64,000 nucleotides of DNA from Flavobacteriales bacterium (GCA_016788295.1 JAEUSY010000026.1:1-64000); one strand, 5' to 3'. Positions 8,452 through 18,086 are shown, counted from the first letter of the stretch. The notes: generated by a model not told the origin, from the sequence alone. Made by a program: numbers and translations.

Positions 8452-11193
8452 ATGTTCCGAACCGACTGTAAGAATTACGTTCTGACCATCGCTCTGTTGG
8501 GCGCCGGATCGGCGTTCGCACAACAAGTGGTGCTACCCGAAGCTGAGTACAACGCGGCCAAGTTGAGCGGCACGCTGCCCCAAGGCGCGCGTCCGTTCAG
8601 CCCTGCGCCCGACCCCGATGCCTTGCCGCCCCTGCCCGATGGCCAGCGCGGTGGTGGGCCAGGGAACGATTGCGACTGTTGGATCGAGCCCGATGGCAGC
8701 TACACGCTGGCCATGCAACCAAACGATGACGGCTCATCGGCGCAGATCACCCTGCCGTTCCAGTTCAACCTCTACGGCGACACTTACAATACGGTGTTCA
8801 TCAACAACAACGGGAACATCTCGTTCGTGCAGGCCTTCGGCACCTTCAGCAGCACGGGCTTCCCCAACAACACCAACCGTATGGTGGCGCCCTTCTGGGC
8901 CGATGTGGACACGCGCGGCAATGGTGGCCAGGTGTGGTACAAGGTGACCCCCACCGCCATGTATGTGAACTGGGTGGGTGTGGGCTATTTCAGCCAACAG
9001 ACCGATAAGCGCAACTGGTTCCAGTTGATCATCACAAATGGTAGTGATCCGGTGATCGGCCAGGACAAGAACGTGAGCTTCTGCTACATGGACATGCAGT
9101 GGACCACGGGCAGCGCTTCAGGTGGTGTAGGCGGATTCGGAGGTACGGCTGCTACGGTGGGTGCCAACCGCGCCAATAACACAGGCGATTTTATCCAGTT
9201 CGGTCGCTTTGATCAAGCCGGAACGGCGTACGACGGCCCCTTTGGTGCCAATGATGGCGTGAGCTGGTTGGACTTCAAGAACTTCGTGTTCACCACCATT
9301 ACCGTAACGCAGAACATTCCGCCCATTGCGGCCGGTCTGTACATCTGCGATACGCTGCGGGCCTGCATCGGCCAGACCTCCCAATTGGAGGTGACCTTCC
9401 TAAGCCCCGAGAGCGGTCAGACCACCACGGCAACCAGCACGGCACCTACATTAAGCAACTGGTCCGAGGTCAGTAACGTGTCCGGCATTGCGGCTTCCGT
9501 AACGGGCGAGTTCACGCCAGGCCTGAGCGATGAAGGCTTCCATTCGGTGATCTTCCAAGGAACGGATGACGGTTCGCCCAACCTGACCACCACGGTGAGC
9601 ATCATCATCGAGGTGATCCCACCACCTGCTGCGCCCCCTGGTATCGTGGGCAATTCCGCCATCTGCACAGGCGGCAGTGTAACGCTCACTGCAACGGGCC
9701 CCTTCTCGAATTTCGTATGGAGCAACGGGCAGAGCGGTCCCTCCATTACCGTTACCCAGCCCGGCACCTTCACCGTGACAGGTGGCGTTGGTCTCTGCCA
9801 GTTGACCTCGGACCCCTTCACCGTTGGTCTTGTGACGCCTCCACCCTTGGCCATTACCGGTCCTGCGACCTATTGCGGTACCCCGTTACCTGAGCTGGTG
9901 GCCTCGCCCGGCTACGATGCCTATTCATGGAGCAATGGGGGAACCAACGATACCATCCAAGTGGGTGCTGGCACTTACACGGTCACTGGCACCTACCAAG
10001 GTTGCCAGAACATATCGTCCCCCTTCACACTTACCCTGGTGGATCCCGGCCCACCCACGGTCACAGGGCCCACGCAATACTGCGAAGGCGGCACCGCTAC
10101 CCTCACCACGAATGCGACCCCATACCAGAGCATTCAATGGAGCACCGGGCAGACCACGCCCAGCATCACGGTCATCGCAGGTACCTACACGGTCACGGCC
10201 ACGATCCTGAACTGCACCTACACCTCACAATCCTTCACCGTGCAGGAGGTCGTGCTGCCACCGGTAACCGTGAGCGGCGATGCGTTCTATTGCCAGGACG
10301 GCATTGCCACCATCAGTGCCACGCCAGGGTTCGATACCTATGTGTGGAACAACAACTCGGTGGGGCAGACCATCAACGTTACCGCTGGCAGCTACTTCGT
10401 AGCGGCGAGCATTGGGCCTTGCACCACCTTCAGTACCACCTTCGCGGTGGCTGAGGCACCCAACCCCTTACCGGTGATAACGGGTCCATCGTTCAGCTGC
10501 GGAGGCACACCGGTCGTGCTATCCACTACAGAGCCTTTCAGCACCTACGCATGGTCCACGGGCTCCACCATGCAGACCACCGCGGCCGGTACCGGTGCGC
10601 ACACGGTAACGGTAACTGATGCACAAGGCTGTTCGGGTACTTCGGCCCCCTTCAACGTGCTGGTGGTGAACGACCCCACAGCGGCTTTCACGTACTCACC
10701 GCTGTCGCCACAGCCGACCAGTACCACCATCAATTTCACCAACGAGAGCACCGGCAACGGAAGCTCGTTCACCAGTGCGTGGACCTTCGGAGAGGAAGGT
10801 GCCGGTAGCGCACAGACCTCGCCGTCCTACACCTACGATCTGCCCGGGTCGTTCTTGGTCACATTGATCGTGACCACACCCAATGGCTGTGTGGATACGG
10901 CCACCACCATCATCACCATTTTCCCGCCGGAAGTGGACATCCCCAATGTGTTCTCGCCCAATGGCGATGGTCACAATGATGTGTTCGATATCGAGAACAT
11001 CGAGTACTTCAGCAGTGAGCTGCGGATCTTCAACCGGTGGGGCCAGGTGGTGTACGAGGCAAAGAACTACCGTAACCAGTGGAAGGGCACGCACCAGGGA
11101 TCAGGTGACCCCGTGGCCGATGGTACGTACTACTATGAGCTGGTGCTAAACAACAACAAGACCTACACAGGTCATGTGACCGTTCTGCGATAA
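8452..11193 (+). CDS. T9SS-secreted adhesin with nidogen-like domain and type B sorting domain
   Basis: 913 aa. Signal peptide MFRTDCKNYVLTIALLGAGS, cleaved near AFAQ. A nidogen-like (NIDO) domain at about 95-290 (LPFQFNLYGDTYNTVFINNN, NRMVAPFWADVDTR, WVGVGYFSQQTDKRNWFQLI), then a row of Ig-like repeats (AICTGGSVTLTATGPFSNFV, TYCGTPLPELVASPGYD, QYCEGGTATLTTN, FYCQDGIATISATPGFDTYV), a PKD domain, and a C-terminal type B signal (IPNVFSPNGDGHNDVFDI, FNRWGQVVYEAKNYRNQWKG). Expected on the cell surface as an adhesin or matrix-binding protein. It is 51 bp after, and a partial paralogue of, the CUB-containing gene, sharing FPPE.IPNVF and NNNK.YTGHVT at the ends. A strong terminator follows. Confidence 0.92.
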   Translation: MFRTDCKNYVLTIALLGAGSAFAQQVVLPEAEYNAAKLSGTLPQGARPFSPAPDPDALPPLPDGQRGGGPGNDCDCWIEPDGSYTLAMQPNDDGSSAQITLPFQFNLYGDTYNTVFINNNGNISFVQAFGTFSSTGFPNNTNRMVAPFWADVDTRGNGGQVWYKVTPTAMYVNWVGVGYFSQQTDKRNWFQLIITNGSDPVIGQDKNVSFCYMDMQWTTGSASGGVGGFGGTAATVGANRANNTGDFIQFGRFDQAGTAYDGPFGANDGVSWLDFKNFVFTTITVTQNIPPIAAGLYICDTLRACIGQTSQLEVTFLSPESGQTTTATSTAPTLSNWSEVSNVSGIAASVTGEFTPGLSDEGFHSVIFQGTDDGSPNLTTTVSIIIEVIPPPAAPPGIVGNSAICTGGSVTLTATGPFSNFVWSNGQSGPSITVTQPGTFTVTGGVGLCQLTSDPFTVGLVTPPPLAITGPATYCGTPLPELVASPGYDAYSWSNGGTNDTIQVGAGTYTVTGTYQGCQNISSPFTLTLVDPGPPTVTGPTQYCEGGTATLTTNATPYQSIQWSTGQTTPSITVIAGTYTVTATILNCTYTSQSFTVQEVVLPPVTVSGDAFYCQDGIATISATPGFDTYVWNNNSVGQTINVTAGSYFVAASIGPCTTFSTTFAVAEAPNPLPVITGPSFSCGGTPVVLSTTEPFSTYAWSTGSTMQTTAAGTGAHTVTVTDAQGCSGTSAPFNVLVVNDPTAAFTYSPLSPQPTSTTINFTNESTGNGSSFTSAWTFGEEGAGSAQTSPSYTYDLPGSFLVTLIVTTPNGCVDTATTIITIFPPEVDIPNVFSPNGDGHNDVFDIENIEYFSSELRIFNRWGQVVYEAKNYRNQWKGTHQGSGDPVADGTYYYELVLNNNKTYTGHVTVLR

Positions 11194-11211
11194 GAACGAA
11201 AGGACCTGAAT

Positions 11212-11241
11212 GAAAGGCCCGGCAACAGAGCCGGGCCTTTC
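11212..11241 (+). terminator. Strong rho-independent terminator after the adhesin pair
   Basis: A 12-bp perfect stem GAAAGGCCCGGC / GCCGGGCCTTTC with a 6-nt loop, 18 nt after the stop; the right arm ends in TTT. Confidence 0.85.
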
Positions 11242-11249
11242 TACTTTTG
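11242..11249 (+). promoter_or_regulatory. -7 promoter box TACTTTTG (metF)
   Basis: TAnnTTTG match directly after the terminator stem and 23 nt before the metF ATG. Confidence 0.45.
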
Positions 11250-11272
11250 ACGCCCCAAGAACAGCCCAGAGT

Positions 11273-12226
11273 ATGAAGGTGATCGAGCATCTGAGGAACG
11301 CGAAAGAGCCCTTGTTCTCCTTCGAGATCTTACCGCCGCTGAAGGGCAAGGACATTCGTTCCATCTATGAGGGCATCGACCCCCTGCTGTCATACAAACC
11401 CAGCTTCATCAACGTCACTTACCACCGCGAGGAGGTCATTTACAAGGATCGTGGGCACGGGTTGTTGCAGCGGGTAAGCCTGCGCAAGCGGCCGGGCACC
11501 ATCGGTATCTGTGCCACCATCAAGGCCAAATACGACATCGACACGGTGCCGCATCTGATCTGTGGTGGTTTTAGTCGAGAAGAGACCGAGGATGCGCTGA
11601 TCGAGATCAATTTCCTGGGTATCGACAATGTGCTGGCCTTACGTGGCGATGCCATCAAGAACGAGCCCCAGTTCATTGCCGAGCGCGACGGCCATCCACA
11701 TGCCGTGGACCTTATCCGCCAGATCGATGGGCTGAACAAGGGGAAGTACCTGCACGACGAGGAACTGGAGGCGGCGCCCACCGACCTCTGCGTGGGCGCG
11801 GCTTGTTATCCGGAGAAACACCCCGAGGCGCTCAACCTCAATGTGGATATCGCCTACCTGAAACAAAAGGTGGACGCAGGTGCTGAATACCTGGTCACCC
11901 AGATGTTCTTCGACAACACCAAGTACTTCCACTTCGTGGACCTGTGCCGCGAGGCGGGGATCACGGTCCCCATCATTCCGGGCCTGAAGCCCATCACCAC
12001 GATCAAGCACACGCAATTCCTGCCCAAGACCTTCCGCGTTGATCTGCCGGATGAATTGGCCGACCGCTTGGTGAAATGCCGCACCGATGCCGAAGTGAAG
12101 AAGGTGGGCGTGGAGTGGACCATCGGACAGGCCCGCGAACTGAAGGCGAAGGGAGTGCCCTGCCTGCACTTTTATACCATGGGCCGCAGTGAGGCCGTGC
12201 GCACCGTGCTCGAGCACGTGTTCTGA
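11273..12226 (+). CDS. metF: Methylenetetrahydrofolate reductase
   Basis: A 317-aa FAD enzyme that reduces 5,10-methylene-THF to 5-methyl-THF for methionine synthesis. The family features are continuous: FSFEILPPLKGK near the N-terminus, FINVTYHREE, the NVLALRGD motif, an AACYPEKHPEA segment, and YLVTQMFFDN, PIIPGLKPIT in the second half of the barrel. The start at 11273 (MKVIEHL) fits the family; an upstream in-frame ATG at 11210 lies inside the preceding terminator and is unlikely. It has its own -7 box. The C-terminus FYTMGRSEAVRTVLEHVF is complete. Confidence 0.96.
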   Translation: MKVIEHLRNAKEPLFSFEILPPLKGKDIRSIYEGIDPLLSYKPSFINVTYHREEVIYKDRGHGLLQRVSLRKRPGTIGICATIKAKYDIDTVPHLICGGFSREETEDALIEINFLGIDNVLALRGDAIKNEPQFIAERDGHPHAVDLIRQIDGLNKGKYLHDEELEAAPTDLCVGAACYPEKHPEALNLNVDIAYLKQKVDAGAEYLVTQMFFDNTKYFHFVDLCREAGITVPIIPGLKPITTIKHTQFLPKTFRVDLPDELADRLVKCRTDAEVKKVGVEWTIGQARELKAKGVPCLHFYTMGRSEAVRTVLEHVF

Positions 12227-12246
12227 GCATACGCCGATCGCCGCCC

Positions 12247-12254
12247 TAACTTTG
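12247..12254 (+). promoter_or_regulatory. -7 promoter box TAACTTTG, 4 nt before start codon
   Basis: TAnnTTTG match ending 4 nt before the ATG of the aminopeptidase gene; suggests a leaderless transcript. Confidence 0.5.
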
Positions 12255-12258
12255 GGGT

Positions 12259-14190
12259 ATGCGATACGCTCTTCTCGTTCTGTTGGCCGTGTTGGTCGTT
12301 CCACGGGTAAATGCCCAGGTCCTGTTCGACAAGGCCACATTGGAAGAGATCGTGGCCAGCGAGGCACGTGGTCATGCGCCACAAGGACGTTCATCCATCG
12401 GTCCCGTTCGCCAATACGATGTCAAGTACCATCGCTTGGAGCTTGCCGTGGATCCGGCGGTTCGTGCGATAAACGGCCAAGTGATGCACGTGTTCCAGAC
12501 GCTGGCGCCCTTGCAGGAGGTGGTGTTCGATCTGCACAACGATCTAGTGGTATCCGGGGTGTTGCGCAATGGCGTGCCTCAGTCGTTCACGCACCAGGAC
12601 CATCTGCTTATTGTTACGCTGCCCGAGGAATTGGCAGCAGGGGCCTTGGATTCGCTCACTATCGCTTACGGAGGTGTTCCGCCAGAGACGGGCTTCGGTT
12701 CGTTCGTGCAGGCCACCCATGCCGATGCCCCCATCATATGGACCTTGAGCGAGCCCTTTGGTGCACGTGATTGGTGGCCTTGCAAGCAGGACCTCAACGA
12801 CAAGGCCGATTCGCTGGATGTCCTTGTAACGGTACCCGAAGGACAACGTGTGGCAGGCAATGGTCTCTTGGTCGAGGAGGCCCCGGTGGGCAATGGCCTG
12901 GTGCGTCATCATTGGCGGCACCGCTATCCCATCAACTATTATCTGGTCGCCTTCGCTGTGACCAACTATGCCGTGTACAGCGACATGGTGCCCTTGCCGG
13001 AGGGGACTGTGGAGGTGCTCAACTACGTATATCCCGAGGTGCTCATCGATTCGCAACAAGCATCACTGCAACTGATCGGGCAGATGCAGTTGTTCAACGA
13101 ACTGTTCGGCACCTATCCGTTCCTCAGCGAAAAGTATGGCCACGCGCAGTTCAGTTGGGGGGGCGGCATGGAGCATCAGACCATGAGCTTCATGAACAGC
13201 CTTTCCTATGAACTGATGGCGCACGAACTGGCCCACCAGTGGTTCGGGAACAAGGTCACTTGCGGTAGTTGGGAGGACATCTGGTTGAACGAGGGATTCG
13301 CCACCTACCTCAGCGGCCTTTGCTACGAGTTCCTTGTGCCGCAGTACTGGATGCCGTTCAAACGTGGTCGGCGCGACTTTGTGGTAAGCCAGCCTGGAGG
13401 CAGTGTGCTGTGCACTGACACCACTAATGTAGGGCGGATATTCAGTGGTCGATTGTCCTATGCCAAGGGGGCCTACGTGCTGCACATGTTGCGTTGGGTC
13501 TGCGGAGATAGTGCCTTCTTCGCCGGGTGTCGCAATTACCTCAGCGACCCGGAACTGGCGCATGGCAGCGCGCTCACCCCACAACTTGTGGCCCATCTGG
13601 AGGCATCAAGCGGGTTGGACCTCACCGGCTTCATGGCCGATTGGTATGTGGGCGAGGGTCATCCGATCTATCAGGTCAATTGGTCGCAGAACAGTGCGGG
13701 GCAGGCCTCGGTGCTCATCGAGCAATCCACTTCGCACCCCAGCGTGGACTTTTTCGAGATGCCTGTTCCGGTGCGGTTCAAGAACGCGGAGATGGATACC
13801 ACGGTGGTGTTCGATCACGCCTTTAGTGGCCAACTGTTCACGGTGGACCTGCCGTTTCAAGCGGACAGTGCACTGCTAGACCCCGACCTCTGGTTATTGC
13901 AAGGGCAAAGCATTGTTACGCGAGTAGCCGAGGACATGCAACGGGGGCCCGCCATCGGTTTGTTCCCCAACCCAACGAAGGAGTCCGTAACGTTACTCTT
14001 GCCCGTTTCGATCCAAGGCACAGTTGATCTCCGGATCACTGATGCATTGGGTCGTACGGTAAGCATTGAACGTTTTCCGGGCTCAATGGGAAAACGGGTC
14101 CTGCATGTACAGCACCTTGTGCCAGGCCAATACTGGGTCGCCGTGACCACTTCCGGTTCACGTACGGTGCTTCCCTTCGTGAAGGATTAG
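12259..14190 (+). CDS. Secreted M1-family metallo-aminopeptidase with type A T9SS signal
   Basis: 643 aa. Signal peptide MRYALLVLLAVLVVPRVNAQ. Gluzincin catalytic site: HELAHQWFG near residue 322 (HExxH) and the third zinc ligand in NEGFATY about 19 residues on. The exopeptidase loop reads GGMEHQTM rather than the textbook GAMEN, a variant I associate with secreted M1 enzymes of Bacteroidota. The N-terminal beta domain (YDVKYHRLELAVDPAVRAIN) is complete. The last ~70 residues are a type A sorting domain (IGLFPNPTKESVTLLL, LVPGQYWVAV). It should trim N-terminal residues from peptides outside the cell for nutrition. Transcribed alone between metF and the convergent ribE. Confidence 0.93.
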   Translation: MRYALLVLLAVLVVPRVNAQVLFDKATLEEIVASEARGHAPQGRSSIGPVRQYDVKYHRLELAVDPAVRAINGQVMHVFQTLAPLQEVVFDLHNDLVVSGVLRNGVPQSFTHQDHLLIVTLPEELAAGALDSLTIAYGGVPPETGFGSFVQATHADAPIIWTLSEPFGARDWWPCKQDLNDKADSLDVLVTVPEGQRVAGNGLLVEEAPVGNGLVRHHWRHRYPINYYLVAFAVTNYAVYSDMVPLPEGTVEVLNYVYPEVLIDSQQASLQLIGQMQLFNELFGTYPFLSEKYGHAQFSWGGGMEHQTMSFMNSLSYELMAHELAHQWFGNKVTCGSWEDIWLNEGFATYLSGLCYEFLVPQYWMPFKRGRRDFVVSQPGGSVLCTDTTNVGRIFSGRLSYAKGAYVLHMLRWVCGDSAFFAGCRNYLSDPELAHGSALTPQLVAHLEASSGLDLTGFMADWYVGEGHPIYQVNWSQNSAGQASVLIEQSTSHPSVDFFEMPVPVRFKNAEMDTTVVFDHAFSGQLFTVDLPFQADSALLDPDLWLLQGQSIVTRVAEDMQRGPAIGLFPNPTKESVTLLLPVSIQGTVDLRITDALGRTVSIERFPGSMGKRVLHVQHLVPGQYWVAVTTSGSRTVLPFVKD

Positions 14191-14201
14191 GGCGATAGGG
14201 C

Positions 14202-14786
14202 TCAACGCCCAGCCATCATGCGCTCGACGTACTTGCCGAGCACATCGAATTCCAAGTTCACGCGGTGGCCGACCCGCAGATCCTTGAACACCGTGTTCTC
14301 GAAGGTGTAAGGAATGATGGCCACGCTGAAGCGAAGGTCATCAAGCTCTGCAATGGTGAGGCTTACGCCGTTCAGGCAGATACTGCCTTTGTGAACGAGC
14401 AAGTGGCGCTGTTCAGGCGTGCGGAAGGTGAAGCGCCAACTGCCCGCTAGGTCTTCCACGGACAGGCATTCAGTAACAGTGTCCACATGGCCTTGTACCA
14501 TGTGTCCGTCCAAGCGATCGCCAATGCGCAGGCTTCGCTCCAGGTCCACGCCCGCGCCGGGTGCAAGGTCGCCGAGGTTGGTGCGCTCCAGTGTCTCCTG
14601 CACGGCCGTTACCGCGTACGTATCATTATCAAGGGCTACCACGGTCAGGCATACGCCATTGTGGGCCACGCTCTGGTCAATGCGCAGCTCGGGTGTCATC
14701 CGGGCGCGTAGTGTGAAATGCCTGTTGGTGCCTTCGTCGCGCACCGACACCACGGTGCCTACTTCCTCCACAATGCCGGTGAACAT
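14202..14786 (-). CDS. ribE: Riboflavin synthase alpha subunit
   Basis: 194 aa from the ATG at 14786 (MFTGIVEEVGTV, the invariant start). Two lumazine-binding repeats: the first with NGVCLTVVAL and GDLAPGAGVDLERSL, the second with GHMVQGHVDTV and the SICLNGVSLTIAEL segment. It dismutates two 6,7-dimethyl-8-ribityllumazine molecules to riboflavin. The ATG shares its A with the TGA stop of the upstream T9SS gene (TGATG), so translation is probably coupled to that unrelated surface protein. No other rib gene is nearby. Length is slightly below the common 200-215 aa but both repeats are intact. Confidence 0.95.
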   Translation of the reverse strand: MFTGIVEEVGTVVSVRDEGTNRHFTLRARMTPELRIDQSVAHNGVCLTVVALDNDTYAVTAVQETLERTNLGDLAPGAGVDLERSLRIGDRLDGHMVQGHVDTVTECLSVEDLAGSWRFTFRTPEQRHLLVHKGSICLNGVSLTIAELDDLRFSVAIIPYTFENTVFKDLRVGHRVNLEFDVLGKYVERMMAGR

Positions 14787-17395
14787 CAGTTGACGTTGTT
14801 CGATGCGCCACTGCCCAGGATGTGCACGTACCCTTGCAACAGCTTGAATTGTGGACCGGTCAGTCGACCAAAGGTCACATTGCACACATAATAATAGACC
14901 CCGTCGGGAACGGGCTGGTCGCTCTCCAAGTAGGTGCCTTTCCAATCGATGTCCGGATCGTTGGAGCGGAACACCACCTGTCCCCAGCGATTGAAGATCT
15001 GTAGATCGATCTCCAGCACGCCGCGGTAGGGGAGGAAGGGCCCGAACAGGTCGTTCTGTCCATCGCCGTTCGGGGTGAACACGTTGGGCAGTGTGTATTC
15101 GGGGCAGTTATCCCCGCAAACGGCTGTTACGAATGCACTCTCGTTTCCCACACTATCCACGGCAGTCACCTGATAGCAACCCGAGACGCTGGATCCGTTC
15201 GCGTGCGTGAACACGGTATCATCGGCACTGGTCAACGTGGCGATCAGCACAAAAGGAGCGTTCAGCGAATCGGCATAGTAGACGTGGTACAGCTCGGTAT
15301 CGTCCGCACAGCTGTTGTTGGGGTTGTTCCAGGTTAGGGTGTTCAGCGGCACCTCGCAATCGTTGTCGATGGAGACCGTGGGTGCGCAGGGCGGGGTGAG
15401 GTCCACCGGAGAGCCGCACACTTCCTGGCTGAAGTTGATCAGCGGTGCAACGATGTCCGGATCACTATAGGCTCCTGTGCTTCTCACCAGATAGCAATAA
15501 GTGGTGCCGTTCTCCAGACCGGTTTCCGTGAAGCTGTCCGAGGTGCTTGTACCGATCAAGGTCCAGGTGCCTGCGATATCGCGGTATACCTCGTACAGAC
15601 TATTGTTCCAAGGCGTGTTCAGGGTCCATTGCACCGTGATCTGCTCGTCGTTGGGCAATGTGCTGATGAACACCGATGAGGCCGGGCTGCTGGACCCGAT
15701 CAGTTCGTTGCCACCAGCACCATAAAGCTCCACACGGTAAACATGGGGCTGGTCGCGAGTGTTCAGGTCCGTGTCCAGATAGGAAGTGTCCGGGTGTGCC
15801 AGGAAAGGGTGGATGCTACTGGTCCAAAGCAATGTGTTGGCCGTTGTAAGACCGTTGCCTCTGTACAGCTTGAACTGATATGGTCCGGGACGCGCAATCG
15901 TATCCAATGCATAGGCATTGCTCCAGCGCACCGTGTCGATGCCCGTGGTTGCATCGGTCTCGCCCACGCTTACGTGCGTGATCACCGGCACTTGGCGGTC
16001 CAGCACGGCACAGAACTCCACACTGGCATAGCTCTGTGCGCCATCGGCAAAAGTGGCCACCACCATGTAGCAGTACTGGTTGCCGATGATCAGTCCATTG
16101 TTGTCAAGGAAACTGGTACTGCCTAGCCCGTTGGTAGTGCCCACTTGCACATAGCCCGTGTAGCCTGGAACGCCCGTCTCACAATTATCAGGAGTGAATC
16201 CGTACAGACCACTGCGCCGGTAGATGCGGTAGCCGGTCGCATTGCTGCAAATGCTCTGGGACCAGTTGAGCTGAATGGCATCGCCGATCGGAGTTGCAGA
16301 GGGATCCAAAGGTGCGGGTGCCACAACAGTGATGTTCATGGTGCGGTAGTCATACAACTGCACCTGGTCATTATCGCGTGCACTGAACACCACTTGGTAC
16401 GGCTGCAAGCGCACATGGCTACAGTTGGTGCCCCAGTTGAACGTGCCGGTAACGCTTTGTGCAGGCGTTGGGCTATTGAACACGGCCGGCGAGCTGGCGA
16501 CTTCGAAGGGCTGCCCTAATGCGTTCAGTGTTACCTGCTGGCCGGCATCGGGATCACTGGCCTGGACCTGGAAGGAGAGGAAGGTGCCTGCGGTTACACA
16601 GGTGTCCTCCAATGCGGCTATCACTGGTGGATTATTGGAACAGGCGATCACGGTCACCTGCATGTCACGGGTCACCCAGCCCACATTGCGCCACTCGCCG
16701 TTCACCCTGCGCCACTCGCGCACAATGAAGGCGATGTTGTACTCACCCGCCAATGTGGGGGCGTTCCAAGTGATGGTGCCGGTGGTTGGGTTGATGCTAT
16801 AGTTGGGTCCAGGGTAGGAGTAGCCTGCAATGGGAGCACAGTTCAGGCCCAGGCACACGGCAGGTTGGAACGAAAGGCTGTCCCCATCGGGGTCCACGGC
16901 CACCGGATTGTGTATCCACAATCGATTGATGCAGGCGTTCTGGATGGGTGAATTGAGAAAGCGCACCGAGCAGTTTCCGCCCGTGATCGGAGAGATCACC
17001 AACTGCGTTTTTACGCAGAAGGACTGGGCAATGGAGTTCGGCACATTGATCACTCCACCATTACGGTTCTGGTCATCGAACTGCAGGGTGAACACGCCGG
17101 GGCCTGTATACAGGTGGGTTGCCACATAGGTACTGCGGCGAAGGTCTTGGCCGGGGAAATTCTCGATGGTGGTGCGGGCCACAGTGTCCAACGGCGAACC
17201 ATCACCCCAGTCCAGCACAAGTTCGGGCCTATCGGCCGGGGCGCTCAGCTTGGTGTGCGTAATGATCGTGGCCTCGTAGGTGAACCCAGAGACCTGGCAG
17301 ATGATGATCTCGCCCGCCCGGTTGTGCGTGCCCAGTGCTACAGGCAGAAGCCCCAGCACCATGAGTGCGAACAGGAGAGGACGGAGAAGGGCCAT
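14786..17395 (-). CDS. T9SS-secreted protein with fibronectin-III-like repeats and type B sorting domain
   Basis: 869 aa from the ATG at 17395, chosen because it gives the signal peptide MALLRPLLFALMVLGLLPVA. The mature start THNRAGEIIICQVSGFTYEA is a recognisable opening of a Bacteroidota secreted family. The middle holds cadherin-like and fibronectin-III-like domains (NNPPVIAALEDTCVTAG, LDPSATPIGDAIQLNWS, NDEQITVQWTLNTPWNNSLY, YEVYRDIAGTW). The C-terminus has YTLPNVFTPNGDGQNDLFGP and LQIFNRWGQVVFRSNDPDID, then PDGVYYYVCNV, a type B T9SS signal. The exact role is unknown; probably a large surface or gliding-associated adhesin. It is the first gene of a two-gene unit with ribE. Confidence 0.9.
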   Translation of the reverse strand: MALLRPLLFALMVLGLLPVALGTHNRAGEIIICQVSGFTYEATIITHTKLSAPADRPELVLDWGDGSPLDTVARTTIENFPGQDLRRSTYVATHLYTGPGVFTLQFDDQNRNGGVINVPNSIAQSFCVKTQLVISPITGGNCSVRFLNSPIQNACINRLWIHNPVAVDPDGDSLSFQPAVCLGLNCAPIAGYSYPGPNYSINPTTGTITWNAPTLAGEYNIAFIVREWRRVNGEWRNVGWVTRDMQVTVIACSNNPPVIAALEDTCVTAGTFLSFQVQASDPDAGQQVTLNALGQPFEVASSPAVFNSPTPAQSVTGTFNWGTNCSHVRLQPYQVVFSARDNDQVQLYDYRTMNITVVAPAPLDPSATPIGDAIQLNWSQSICSNATGYRIYRRSGLYGFTPDNCETGVPGYTGYVQVGTTNGLGSTSFLDNNGLIIGNQYCYMVVATFADGAQSYASVEFCAVLDRQVPVITHVSVGETDATTGIDTVRWSNAYALDTIARPGPYQFKLYRGNGLTTANTLLWTSSIHPFLAHPDTSYLDTDLNTRDQPHVYRVELYGAGGNELIGSSSPASSVFISTLPNDEQITVQWTLNTPWNNSLYEVYRDIAGTWTLIGTSTSDSFTETGLENGTTYCYLVRSTGAYSDPDIVAPLINFSQEVCGSPVDLTPPCAPTVSIDNDCEVPLNTLTWNNPNNSCADDTELYHVYYADSLNAPFVLIATLTSADDTVFTHANGSSVSGCYQVTAVDSVGNESAFVTAVCGDNCPEYTLPNVFTPNGDGQNDLFGPFLPYRGVLEIDLQIFNRWGQVVFRSNDPDIDWKGTYLESDQPVPDGVYYYVCNVTFGRLTGPQFKLLQGYVHILGSGASNNVN

Positions 17396-17620
17396 GGGTG
17401 TGTACAAAGTTCGGTGATCCTGCGGTGGAACGTGCACCCGGTCCCGGGAATTGCGGACCCTTGGCCGGTCGGCATCCACCGTTGCCCGGTCCGGGGCCAT
17501 AGGTCCGGCCAACCGTTCATCCTGTGCGTGGCACCGCTCATCACGTCAGGGGTATCCGGCTGTAACTGTGCGCCTCAATGGGCCGTCCCATGGCAACAAG
17601 GACCACAAAAAACAACCGCC

Positions 17621-18028
17621 ATGAAAACCCGGATCAACCGCCTGCTCGTCGTTTTCGCCTCCGTGCTCACCCTGGGTTATGTCCGTGCTTCAGGCCCCGA
17701 AGGCCATGCAGCCGCGAACACTGCCAGTGCCCCCCCGGTGGTAACCGCCACCGCTTCTACCGCTGCCCTGGACCGCGCCTTGGACCATCAGCTGAGCCGC
17801 CACCTCTCCTTCCCAGTGCTGGCCAAAGAGCACATGCTGGGCGAGGTCTTTGTCAGCTTCGTCATCGACAAGGAGGGCAAGGTCGAGGTGGTGCACTGCG
17901 CTTCCGACAACGATGCCCTGAAGGCCTACGTGCTGCGCAAGCTCTCGCGGGTCGATATCGGTGAGAACCCCGATGGCATGTGGAAGACCACCCATTTGCA
18001 CATCGTCTTCCGTCCCGAGAAAGCGTGA
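17621..18028 (+). CDS. Small exported protein with TonB-C-like domain
   Basis: 135 aa from the ATG at 17621 (MKTRINRLLVVFASVLTLGY, a signal peptide). After an A/T-rich linker the C-terminal ~80 residues (LDHQLSRHLSFPVLAKEHML, GEVFVSFVIDKEGKVEVVHC) match the TonB C-terminal fold pattern: a proposed helix, then V.V.F.ID..G.V. There is no transmembrane anchor beyond the signal peptide and no proline-rich spanning region, so it is unlikely to be a working TonB energy transducer. Related free-standing domains are common in this phylum, function unknown. A terminator follows. Confidence 0.7.
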   Translation: MKTRINRLLVVFASVLTLGYVRASGPEGHAAANTASAPPVVTATASTAALDRALDHQLSRHLSFPVLAKEHMLGEVFVSFVIDKEGKVEVVHCASDNDALKAYVLRKLSRVDIGENPDGMWKTTHLHIVFRPEKA

Positions 18029-18057
18029 GCGTTGCTCTGAACTCCTGTCGCAAAAGG

Positions 18058-18086
18058 GCCCCGGTAACGGGGCTTTTTGCTTTTTT
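18058..18086 (+). terminator. Rho-independent terminator
   Basis: GCCCCG (18058-18063), a GTAA loop, CGGGGC (18068-18073), followed by TTTTTGCTTTTTT. A textbook stem and T-tract after the TonB-C-like gene. Confidence 0.9.

Noticed and set aside
17396..17620. Possible small gene in the divergent gap
   Set aside because: Open frames here are short, lack a credible start and have no recognisable composition; treated as an intergenic regulatory region.
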